Positions 43,722-54,261 of a stretch of 64,000 nt of DNA are shown piece after piece. The notes below the pieces were generated by a model that was not told the DNA's origin, ran no database searches, and was given only the letters and a program-made list of their open reading frames with translations. The stretch is from Inonotus obliquus. Taxonomy: Eukaryota > Basidiomycota > Agaricomycetes > Hymenochaetales > Hymenochaetaceae. Position 1 is the first letter of the stretch. Every line of letters starts with the position of its first letter. The stretch is from positions 1,364,001 through 1,428,000 of the forward strand of contig JAJHTX010000003.1 in NCBI GenBank assembly GCA_032164295.1, read 5' to 3'. Both the position numbers and the translations under genes were made by a program.

Positions 43722-45061
43722 TAGGACTATCGATGAACAGCTTGTAAGGTGAGATCGTTGATGTGGCTTGCTGGTACGCTGACTTCATAGATGCCGGAGA
43801 TGGCCGCTGGGAGTTGCGAAAATGTGAGAGATGTTTGATCCATTTCCAGTACTAGTGGGAAAGTACTTACAGAATGCAAGTATCATGATTGATCTGGTCA
43901 AGATATTTCAGCCCGCGGGACCGACACTGGTTGTCACAAGTGGTCACCTGGTCACGAGACGAGAGTAACGTGAGCGTGAGCGAAGCATGTGACGGGCCTG
44001 ACGGCCAGCTTTTCTTTGTTCTTCAACTTCGGATATGAAGACAAAAAGCTCGGATTATATAACGAAAGCAGGCAAGAGCCTAGAAGCTACTGCATATGCG
44101 GCTCTACGTGTCAGAATCATAGAGTTGTTCTCCCCTGAATCAGATTATACTGACTTCTCGAATCTCACTAACAATATTGCGCGTTTTCAGGTTTGTAACT
44201 CCTTGTTAGTGAAGAAACTCAGACGGAGCTCGAAAGGAACGGCAACGAGAAAGGGCAAATACTCAATGTCTATTCCAATTGCTGCGCTGAATATCACACC
44301 TCATCGCGCACAGACTCAAAGACCTTCTGGTCTGGAAGCATCCTTGCTTGAAAGCAGCAGGCACAATCGCGAGTCACGAAGGTCCTGGCAAATGCTCGCT
44401 CCCGAGTTTTTCAATCAGGTGTTTTCAACAAATGCGAAGGTCGTAAGGAGCGGATGTTGAATTGCTCACTCTGTACATCCACGGGGAACCAACGCATCAC
44501 GCGCGAAAGACGACGATAATTTTCTACTTACCCTTAATGCATCTGGAATGACTATAGAGAAGTGGAGCAGGGTCGGTAAGTACCCGGTACCATCAGGTCA
44601 ATGAAGGCACTGACAGTATCACTGTCTTATACTTTGACCAGCTGCTTCCGAGCCCGAGCAAAGCGGAGCATTGTAGCCAAGTCACCTATCCCCATTCACT
44701 GCTCAATCCATCAGTTCCTGAAGGATCTCATAGGCGGAGATAGTGATGCGGCAAGACAATCGGGAAGAGTGCTTGCATGGAAGTATTCAATTCCTATATG
44801 AACACGGTGAAGACACGGTGAACGGATGGATCAAACTGTCGGCTACGGACTTTCATTCTACATCTCGTGGCAGAATATTATGTAATACCGATATTAGACG
44901 CGCCTTTTCGACCCATTGACCCTTCAGCATGGAATTCCATTATTCATACTGCTGTAATATCAATCTCATTCGTGAAGTTTTGAGGAAACCCTCTTAGGGT
45001 TACGGTACTATTTATTCGCCTTCGTCCTTTGCTTTGACACCCTCCACTTCTACCCCATCCA
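43722..45061. other. intergenic spacer between F-box 3 and GMC copy 2
   Basis: About 1.3 kb. A 141-codon frame at 44035-44460 is listed separately with low confidence. The last ~150 bp resemble the promoter of GMC copy 1 in inverted orientation (GGTT[A/G]CGGTACTATTTA). Confidence 0.5.
44035..44460 (+). CDS. possible small basic protein, unrecognised
   Basis: A 141-codon frame from ATG 44035, starting MKTKSSDYITKAGKSLEATA and ending AKVVRSGC. It is the longest frame in an otherwise empty spacer and is basic and Ser/Arg-rich. I recognise no domain, and there is no paralogue in the window. It may be a chance frame. Confidence 0.2.
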   Translation: MKTKSSDYITKAGKSLEATAYAALRVRIIELFSPESDYTDFSNLTNNIARFQVCNSLLVKKLRRSSKGTATRKGKYSMSIPIAALNITPHRAQTQRPSGLEASLLESSRHNRESRRSWQMLAPEFFNQVFSTNAKVVRSGC

Positions 45062-47733
45062 ATGCTCTCTCCATCCGTACTTTGGTTTCTCCTATTGACC
45101 TCTGCTGCTTCGGTGTATGCAGCTCTTTATACGAATCCAAATCAGTTGAGGCTGGACAAAGCCTACGACTACATTATCGTCGGAGGTCCGTTTGCTGCTT
45201 CATCTTCAACTTGCCTTCTAACCCGACTGCAATTTAGGTGGTACTGCTGGCGGAGTCCTGGTCAATCGCCTGTCCGAACTCGCCGATTTGAACATTCTTC
45301 TGATAGAGGCAGGCTCAAGGTATGTCATTTCAATGGCCGCTGTGATGAACTATTAGCTCAACAATCTGTTTAGTGACTTCAGAAATATCAACATCCAGGT
45401 ACCATTCTTCGCTACAAGGCTGCCGAACTCTCAGTTTGTATGTTTGTTTCCGTTGTTCATGGAATGGATCAAGGAACCTGTTTTCAATGCATCACAGGAC
45501 TGGAATTTCACGACTGTCAATCAACCAAGTTTGAATAACCGTTCGATCCGGTATCCCCGTGGACATGTGCTTGGCGGTTCCACTTCAATTAGTGCGTCAT
45601 TCCTCCTGATCATGGGCTCCGCACTTAGCTCGCTCCCAGATCTCATGGTATTCACCCGTGGGTCGAAGGACGACTTCGATCGCTGGGCTCGAGTTACAGA
45701 GGATGAAGGGTGGTCGTGGAATTCATTGCAACCTTACATTCGAAAGGTATTCATCGATATGTATACTTTCTATTCCACGGTCGGAATGAGTATCGTCTAG
45801 ATGGAAAAACTGGTTCCTCCTACGGACAGGCACGACAGCACGGGAGAGGTTGACCCGTCTGTCCATGGCCACAACGGTACCACATTTTCGAGCTTGACAC
45901 ACGAACGTCAGATAAATAATATCGCATCAACAGGTCCCGTTCGTGTGAGCCTTCCCGGAGTTCTGCGAGCAACCGACGAGCCAGTGATTACCACTTCAAG
46001 ACAGCTTTCAGATGAATTCCCTTTCAATCTTGACTATAATTCAGGCGACACGATAGGTATTGGTAAGTATCCTGTCTCAGCATCGGGATTATACCGTTGA
46101 AGATTTTATCCAGGTTGGCTTCAATTAACGGCAAGCCGAAAATCATGCATCTACTCGCTACTCGGTGTTCTTATGTTGTCTAGATTGCAGATGGTGAACG
46201 TGTCAGTTCTGCAAATGCCTATATAGAACCAGCACTCTCTCGGAGGAACGTCGACGTCCTCGTGAATACACTCGTCACTAGGGTTCTTCAGTCGGGTACA
46301 CAAGATGGACTCCCGGTCTTTCGCACAGTCGAGTTCACCGATTCCCCGTCTAGTATGTATACCGATGTTTCATGGCTTATATAATACAAGAGTATTTTAA
46401 CTGACTAACGTGGTAGGCCCGTTATATACATTTACGGCAGCTAAAGAGGTTATCCTTTCCGCGGGCGCTGTGAAGACTCCCCACATCCGTAAGTGATTGT
46501 GGTTTAGGAACCGTATAGTAATGCCGATAGCTGATCATGCACCGCTGAAGTGATGCTCTCTGGCATCGGCGACCCTGATCATCTAGTTTCACATGGTATT
46601 GAGCCAGTTGTAGACTTGCCTGATGTTGGAAATAATCTTCAGGTTGGTGTTGTCCTCGTTTGTCGCAATAAAGCTCGCAAGACATCCGACCTGCCTGCAT
46701 TAGGACCACCCCGTCGTAACATCGTCATTCTCGATCAACTCCACCGATACCGTTGATAATCTTCAAGACGCAGCCCTTGTTTCTGCTCAGCAAGCACTTT
46801 GGCAGCGAAATCGAACAGGTTTACTCACGTCAGGAGCTACAAACCAGGTTGGATGGATCAGGTTGCCAAGTAATGCATCGATATTTGGCACTACACCTGA
46901 CCCGAGCGCTGGACCGACATCTGGTCATTATGAATTTATCTTTTCGGTGAGTTCATCACATCTCGTTAACTTGATTCCAACTCGTGAGACGGCTATTCTG
47001 CTTCGTTCCAGAGCGGTTTCCGGTCTTTTTCTGAACCGTTCCCCGATAATGGTCAGCATTACTTCACAATCTTCACGATCGTCCTTTCTCCATCCGCACG
47101 TGAGTTTCGTTCACACTTCATTGACGATGCAGATTACAAGCGACTTTCGTTTTGCAGGGGGAAATATTTCGCTTGCATCAACAGACCCGTTTGATGCTCC
47201 GTTGATAAGCCCAAACTTGCTTGGAACCGAGATTGATATCTTCACAATGCGCGAAGCAATCAAGGCTGCACGCAGATACGTGTCTGCTCCGGCATGGGAC
47301 GGTTGGATTCTGGGAGAGCACGGTGCCTTTGCGTTAGCGCAAACGGATGAAGAAATTGAACTTTACGCGATAAATGGGACGTTTACCATCCATCACGTCT
47401 CCTGTACAGCAGCTATGGGAAAGACAGGCAGCACTGGTAGTGGAAGTGGTGCTTTGAATTCTGATTTGACTGTCAAAGGCACTATTGGTCTGAGAGTTGT
47501 TGATGCCTCTGCATTCGTAAGTCTCTTTTTCAGTACTTTGACGGATAGTTAATAATGATGCAATCGAATAGCCGTTCGTACCAGCAGCACATACGCAAGC
47601 CCCGACCTATATTCTAGCTGAGCGTGCAGCTGATATAATAAAGGCCATCTTTAAAAGTGAGTATAACGTCACTGATATACCTCGTTCTGACATACTATAC
47701 GACCTTTCCCTAGAGCAAAAGGAAGCTTACTAG
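45062..47733 (+). CDS. GMC oxidoreductase (aryl-alcohol-oxidase-like), inverted copy 2
   Basis: Near-duplicate of GMC copy 1 in opposite orientation, with the same intron positions. The ATG at 45062 gives MLSPSVLWFLLLTSAASVYA, then AYDYIIVGGGTAGGVLVNRL. Landmarks: YPRGHVLGGSTSINLMVFTR, GWLQLT|IADGERVSSANAYI, AAKEVILSAGAVKTPHILML, SGIGDPDHL, GTFTIHHVSCTAAMG and VPAAHTQAPTYILAERAADI, ending KQKEAY with TAG 47731-47733. No lesion. It carries the same GC-AG intron as copy 1 (46131-46183). Substitutions are spread over exons and introns, so the duplication is recent but not brand new. Secreted H2O2-producing alcohol oxidase is the likely role; the substrate is undetermined. Confidence 0.88.
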
Positions 47734-48081
47734 AATCAGCCGCAATTTTACATCTAATTGAGCATTCCCTCATTTGAGAAAGTGTCAAGAAGGAGAATAT
47801 CCTGCTACGCTACATACTTTACATCATCGTGTGCTTGCTCGACGAAATACCCGTCATGGGGGCCTGGATCCTATAGTTTGCTCGACAATGCTGTACTGAT
47901 GCAGAGGACCGTATTCTCCAAAATGAGTGACATGGAACATAGCACTTGGAGTGAACCTGTAAGCACATCACATCAATAAGGAAGGTAACTCAATAGCATG
48001 ACTTCGAGTCTGTCTATATTTACCTCTATTTCGTATTTATCTCTATTTCCTACCTCGAATCCACTGAATGCATGACATGGT
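47734..48081. other. convergent 3' intergenic region
   Basis: About 350 bp between the ends of GMC copy 2 and the FunK1 gene; no gene seen. Confidence 0.4.
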
Positions 48082-50840
48082 CTAATGGATAAATTGTCCT
48101 CGTTGGCTGACATGAACGAACTGAACATGAGTCTGAGCTGCATTACATATGTATAGCAAGTTTACACGCGTAAGCCGTCGGAAAGAATGAGAATTGCAAA
48201 GCGCAACTGATAGTCTAGTACTTATGATAGTCCAAATCGCCTCCCAAGTAACGTGGCCACCCATCGTGATGTAATCGAACTCCTTACTGTGAATAGGATC
48301 CTCAGCCGGTGCTGATATCCTAGCATCGTTGAAGTCTCTCAACGCCATTTGGCCTGCATTGAACATATTCTGAAGGGGGGACACCCATTGCGCAGCTACC
48401 GGCTTATAAAACCCTGTAGCCGATGCGCTCCAGCTTTCGGTCAAAGTCGAACGTTTGATCTTCACGAGCGTTTCATCTTTGTCTGTATACCAATCCAACA
48501 AGGCTTTCTGATTTACCAATCGGCCTTTGGAATAACGGCACCCGATCCAGATTAGAACGTAGAAGATCGACTCCCAGTCGAATCTTTCCAGATGTGCAGG
48601 AACGTCGGAGTCTTTTTCTACGAGAAGATCTGCTGCCATGAATGGTCGGGTCCCCGCACGCGTTCCATTGTGCTCCTCGTTCGTTGGAGGACTCATGGCA
48701 GCCAGATCCCAATCGTTGAGAACGCCGTGCACATCGATGTCATTGTATCGAACCATCAAATTATCGACACTGATGTCTCGGTGTGTGATACGGAACCAGC
48801 ATACCGAGTAGTATATCCCGAATGGCTTGCTTAAAATGTTCCAGGCGGGTCACCTGGTATAGAGGTACTAGCATCTCGAACACTATCCAGCGCCATATAC
48901 GATTCACATGATCTGGTATCCCGAATGCTGTGATAAACTGGGACAGCCGCTGTCGGAAAGTTCCTTGCTTTTTGAGATCATCCATGTCGGCGTGGTCGAA
49001 TACAACCGGAAGGCTATTCTCGAGCTTGCGGTCTTTGTATTGCTCTTTGAGCGTCCTGTTTTCGTCAAGACCGAGATCGAATCGCTGCAACACCCTCCTG
49101 GCATTTTCCAACACGTAAACCTCCGATTTTCGCCTTTCCGATGCCCAGCTCACTTTAGCTGCATAAACCTTACCAGGTTCTATCTTCGACTGATCATCAC
49201 ATGTCTCGACTGTCGAGTCGGCCTTGGCGTCACCAGCCATCTCTATCATTGTGTCGCCTTTAGCCATGTCTGTCGTCTCGACTATTGCATTCTCCTGGGT
49301 CATCTCAGGCGACTCATCTGTTGCTTTGCTCCTGGTCTCACCGGTTGCCTCGACGGGTGCGTTTCCTTTCGCCTTCTGCTTCTGCTCCTGCTCCTGCTGT
49401 TGCTTCTCCTCACTCTCAAAAATCGCGAAGAAAACCATGGTTGCTCTTGAAATGATACCCAGAGGCGCCCTCTTACTGCACAATTCGAATAGAATCAGGA
49501 CTCGACCGTTGATACTCAGCTTATGGCTCGGTTTTCCTATCCGCTTGCGTAACTCCGCATCCAGTGGGATCGAAACAGCATTCTTGTTAGCACCTCGATC
49601 TGCACCTGAGGCTCCGGAGACCTTTGGCTCTGCTAATCCTGCCGAAGAGGTCCCTTTCTGATGTCCTGGCCTACTCTGATCACCATTACCGGACGAACTT
49701 TCCGCTGAGACATCTCTCCCTGTCTCACGCGACATTGGGCTAGGGACCACTGATCGAATGTCAGACGTTATGCACGACAAATTACCATCACCTTCTTGTC
49801 CCGAAACCACTATATCAGCTTGCTCATCGCGCATCGTGAATTCCTGCAACTCTTCAGAAAAGCCGCGATGCGCTGGATCCATTTCTGCGAGTGTTTTAAG
49901 GAGCAATACAAAACGATATAAATCAGTCACAAAGTCGATGGATGTGGAGTAATACAGTCCACCGCGATCGTAATATACCACAACGATTTGACGTCCTACC
50001 ACAAGAAGTTCAATGACGTGACGCCGTCTAGGGACGGTTGCGAGCTGGTCGACAGCATAACATCCATCCTGATAGATCGTATCTTCGCAGCGCGCTCCAG
50101 GATCCTCTTCTTCATTATATCTCCGCTTTTTTTGACTCGGTGTTCTCGACATCGTCACCTTCTTCTTTCCATTTCCGCTTTGCTTTTGCTTTGGACATCG
50201 AGGACGTATAAAATATAGCGCGCATGATTCCGCTTGTAGATGACGTTATAATCAACATATCGCTATCCATGGATCCCGGTGCTTGACTGAGCTGATCGTG
50301 TTTCCCGGCTTCAGAATCTTCAGTAGTCGAGTCTTCTTTCTTGAATTCGACGAGAAACTGTATATCTTTCCAAGTCCATGTAGCGACGCAGCGGGGTTTC
50401 GGAAACCTCCCTCTCGGCCCCGGCTCCGGCGGTATAACATAAGGTCCTCTCCCATGATAATCCTTCCACTTGTCGTTCGCGACATCCGGGTGACTGCTAC
50501 TGATAGCAATGACATCTGGTTTGTGACGCGAATTACAAGCCCCGACGAGTTGATACGGGTCGTTCCGAGTGAAAACGATGTTCGATTCTTCAAAGTTCGA
50601 GAGAATGAGGTTGGCCAGATCGCAGAAAGGGCCGTAGTATTGAGTCTCCCCTCTAGCCTGGGCATACTTCTCTGTTAGATCTTGCACCTCTTTCTTCTCG
50701 GCGACGGTGACTAGGAACTTGTCCTTATCTTTCTCATCCAGAGAATAGATATCCCCCTGCTGAACTAGTTGAGCACGCGCCCCAAGGCAAACGAGGAAAA
50801 TATCAAAGGGTACGACGCTTCCTTGTACGTCGATTTGCAT
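48082..50840 (-). pseudogene. FunK1-type fungal protein kinase, probably disrupted
   Basis: FunK1 is a kinase family expanded in mushroom-forming fungi. The N-terminal region (from ATG 50840, MQIDVQGSVVPFDIF) includes VATWTWKDIQFLVEFKKE, then a low-complexity Gln/Glu/Lys/Thr region (about 49.2-49.5 kb). The C-lobe shows THRDISVDNLMVRYNDIDVH, GVLNDWDLA and GTRPFMAADLL, the FunK1 catalytic loop, metal-binding and activation segments. Two frame changes occur. One, near 50115-50160, could be a short intron. The other, near 48755-48765, lies directly between LFKQAIRDILLGM-type residues and FRITHRDIS with no room for an intron and about five residues fewer than I expect, so a frame-breaking deletion in the catalytic loop region is likely. 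The last exon ends RGQFIH at 48082. If the frameshift is a sequencing error, this is an active kinase gene. Confidence 0.6.
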
Positions 50841-51130
50841 ATACTAATCGAGGATTCTAACAAGAGGCCTGAACCCACTTTCTGCAGTGAAAGAAAATAG
50901 TGTAGATTAAATGCCGGAGAGCATATCCGCAGAGTCCTCCTTGACGGCCATAGTCGTAAGGTAAGAGTTGGTTGGTTTGAGAATTGACAATGAGAGCCCA
51001 CTTGTCATGTGAATCTCACGTGAACGCTCAACACGGGTGCAAATCAAAATGATAAGGTCACGGGTCGATATCGCGTTTTGCCACCGCGGACGGACGGAGG
51101 CAACAACGTCCTGAGAACCAATTGGACACG
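50841..51130. other. divergent promoter between FunK1 and tubulin cofactor B
   Basis: About 290 bp, with starts facing away on both sides. No distinctive motif recognised. Confidence 0.35.
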
Positions 51131-51998
51131 ATGTTCGGAACAGTTACAGTAATCGTCGTATCTCCAGATACACGCTCGGAACGACGATTCGACTTGCACC
51201 TTACCGTTCAACAACTCAAGACGAAACTTGAATCGATCACTGGGATTCCGGTATCAGCACAACGGATTGTAGTTCAGAATTCTGAGGATGATGATGCGGG
51301 TGCGGGTATACTTGATGATGATACTAGACTGTTGGGGTTTTATGGGATAAGGGATTGGCAGGTTTTGAAAGTGAGTACTAGCGTTCGATCTGTGAAGGTT
51401 TGTCCTTACGATATACGATATACGATGAAGGTGGAAGATACGAGTCCACCAGGTGCCTCGCTCACAGGCCAATTCACAGACGTATCCCAAGTGGAGAAGT
51501 TTGAAATCTCGGAGGAGGAGTATGCTAAACGACAAGATAGCGTCCTCGCATACAAACAACGACACAAACTCGGCCGATTTGCACCGAATGAGCAATCTAA
51601 CTCCACATCTGCTCTGTCGAGTACTCCAGAAGTGAATTTAGTGCTTAGGGTGAATGAAAGATGTGAAGTTGAACCGGCGACGGACGGTGAGATTGTTAGA
51701 CGTGGAGTTATTAGGTTTGTAGGACCAACCGAGTTTGGGAGTCAACGTGGGACGAGTGTGTGGGTTGGAGTGGAGTATGATGAACCTGTTGGGAAGAATG
51801 ATGGGTCGTATGTTCATTCTCTTTTACTCCTTCCCAAGTTGTTGTTGGTTTCTGATGAGAATGGGTTGGTTGGTATAGGGTGAATGGAAAGCAGTATTTC
51901 ACGTGTCGATCGCCTTATGGTGGGTTTGTAAGGCCTGAAAGGGTCCGTGTTGGGGATTACCCGCCTGTTGATCTGGAGGACGAACTTGAAGAGATGTA
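51131..51998 (+). CDS. tubulin-folding cofactor B (Alf1 family)
   Basis: A cytosolic chaperone that helps fold and handle alpha-tubulin before heterodimer assembly. The first ATG is at 51131 (MFGTVTVIVVSPDTRSERRF). Domain order: N-terminal ubiquitin-like domain (residues ~1-85), a linker with QVEKFEISEEEYAKRQDSVL, and a C-terminal CAP-Gly domain (GSQRGTSVWVGVEYDEPVGK, NDGSVNGKQYFTC, YGGFVRPERV). Three exons: 51131-51370, then two more, with introns of about 60-75 nt (GTGAGT..GATGAAG and GTATGT..GGTATAG). The product is about 240 residues and ends DELEEM, close to the acidic C-terminal tail (DEI) used by the family. Intact. Confidence 0.9.
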
Positions 51999-52058
51999 GC
52001 AGACTAGCAGGAAGTCCAGAAGTCCGATGTATCATTACAGAACAACAATCTACTCTTT

Positions 52059-53387
52059 CTATCCCTTTCCCTGCTCCTGCTCCTCCCGAAGACACTTCAC
52101 GCATCTACACGTAAACCCCCACGCATCCTTCAAGCGTTTTCGTCGTTCTACTAGATCCAACGTATCTTCCTCGCCACGGATATAGCTGATACACAACTCT
52201 TCGTCCTTGGATACTTCTCTAGCGGAAGTGAAGATCCAACGTCTTCCGATACGACATCTGGAGACGTTAGGAGCACAAGAGTGGTTGAAGAAGGAAGCGA
52301 TGGGCCAGGTACCATAACCTAACATCTCCGCTCCTCCATCGGCCACTTCGTCATTAATGGGATCGGGGTTGACATCGGCATCGACATCGGAGACCGAGTG
52401 GACGCGTGTACTCCAGATACCGAAACTGTTTCCGATGTCGCGAGCGAGGATTGCTTCGAGTTTTTCGCGAGTTACGTAAGGGAGGAGGGAAGGAGGGAGG
52501 ATAGATGTTAGGTGGAGGAATGTGGAGGTTATTTGGTGGAGTGTGTCGATGTTGGTGTATATGGCGTGGTGGGAAGGGTTGAGGGTGAGGAGGGTTTCCC
52601 AGGGGGAGTGTGGTGATGAGGATGAGGAGCTCGAGGAGACAGGAGGAGAGGTAGCAGCGCAGAGTACGCCGCTGAGAAGGAAGAAGAGTGTGTCGGTGTT
52701 ACGAATGGGGAGAGCTAATGCTCGTGCTAGAGCTTGTCTATGGACTTTTGTTGTAGAAGTTTTTTGATCGGAAGATTGAAGACGCAAAGCTCGGATGAGA
52801 GAAGCTTGATCTTCCGCTGCCTGCCATGCCTAAGAATATAATAAATGGAATATATGCGTATTTTTTCTGTTATGACAAATCAGACGTACGTTGTGAATTT
52901 CATCCCAGGTAGGTACTCTCTTCTCATCCTCTCTTCCGAGAGACTCGACAGTCGACCATCCTTTACACCGAGCCTGTTTCTGTACGAACGTCTCTACAGC
53001 TGTGTATGCATGTATTCCTATATCCCCGTAATGATCTTTCCAGGCGTCTTTACAAGATTCGCGGCAGAATACCACTCCTGGACCGGGACCCGACTCTACA
53101 CCCGAAGAGACAGAGTGAAAACGAAGTTTCCAGTTCTTTCCTTGTTCATATCTAAAACACCACGCACAAACTTCCTTACGAAAAGTACGGTAAATAACGT
53201 ATATCGCTGGTCCATCTTTTCCCGTGTTGAGTAGGTGAGCGCTTGGTTGGATTGATTGAGAGGCGAAGACGCCGAAGGCTGATTGTTGGGAATGATTGAG
53301 GATGAGAAAGGAAGCTGTGTTTTCGGAGGAGAGGGATGGTTGCAGTCTGTGGTGCCGGGGATCAAAGTGGTTGGTAGGTGCAGGCAT
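52059..53387 (-). CDS. SET-domain protein methyltransferase, SMYD/Set6-like
   Basis: Uses S-adenosylmethionine to methylate protein lysines. Two exons: 53387 to about 52889 and about 52829 to 52059, joined by a ~60-nt intron at HN|AW. Exon 1 has the start of a split SET domain (SAFGVFASQSIQPSAHLL) and a Cys-rich MYND-like zinc-binding patch (EVCAWCF ... VVFCRESCKDAWKDHYGD). Exon 2 has a Ser run, then FGIWSTRV, the SET core FFNHSCAPNVSRCRIG and ELCISYIRGEEDTLDLVERR, and a post-SET Cys cluster FTCRCVKCLREE. About 410 residues, no lesion. Its 3' end lies about 60 bp from the tubulin cofactor gene's stop (convergent). Confidence 0.85.
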
Positions 53388-54261
53388 GGGCGAGGATAGA
53401 TAGGATCGTGTATCCTCTTACAACCACTCACTAGTAGCTAAGTACTGCCCCGAGTCATCAGATATCGTTGTATAAAATACAAAATAAATATCAGGATGTG
53501 ACTTCCCAAAAAGGCAGGAGGAGTTGCAAGTGCACAGCACAGCCAGCGCGGGTCATCTCCTGGCCTCCTCGCCACACAATTGGGCCTGAGTCTCCAATAC
53601 AACACACTCATAAATCATAAAAACCACAGAGGCTGAAAGAGAGCGATGAGAGTGTCATGCGTGATTTATTTGAAGAGTGGATTGATATATGAAATGAAAT
53701 GCTGTGGCTCTGAGAGGGAGAGAGGAGAGGATGAGGAGAGAGGTGTTAGTTTGAGTACATTGCACCTTTCCTTGTAACTCCCATCATCTCCCTTTCATCC
53801 CTCAACATCCCCTCCTCATCACTCCCCCTCCACTTCCTCTGCTCCCTACAGCCGGGTAATACCCGCCTATTTACTTTTAGATCCCCTTCTCACTCCGTTC
53901 CGTCCCACCTACCGCGGAAAGAGAGATTCCTCACTGTGGCTTGCTTCCTCTTGAACATACCGCGTGTGCTCGGGTCCAATTCGTACAAATTCCGAGTTTG
54001 TCCCCTTCTCTGAGACGCTTTCTATCGGGATTATTTCATCTAGACTTTTGTTTGACTGGACTCATTCATTTTTGTATTTTTTTTTTGTGTTTGTTTTTCT
54101 TGGACAGACCGGAAGTCGAAGTTGGGGTGCATCTGGAATTGGAACAATCCGAGGAGGGCGCTCGCTGATCAGTGGTGGCAGCAGTGATCATCCGCGCACA
54201 TCTTTAGTCTCCCCCATTCATACCCTCACTCACCCCCCCCCCTATATTATACTCCCGCATC
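53388..54261. other. divergent promoter between the SET gene and the Snt2-like gene
   Basis: About 870 bp. Pyrimidine-rich tracts (53760-53930), a T-run near 54069 and a C-run near 54234 resemble the 5' leader of the Snt2-like gene. No supported coding frame. Confidence 0.45.

Noticed and set aside
52522..52767. 81-codon plus-strand frame inside the SET gene
   Set aside because: Antisense shadow of the Ser-rich linker of the methyltransferase.
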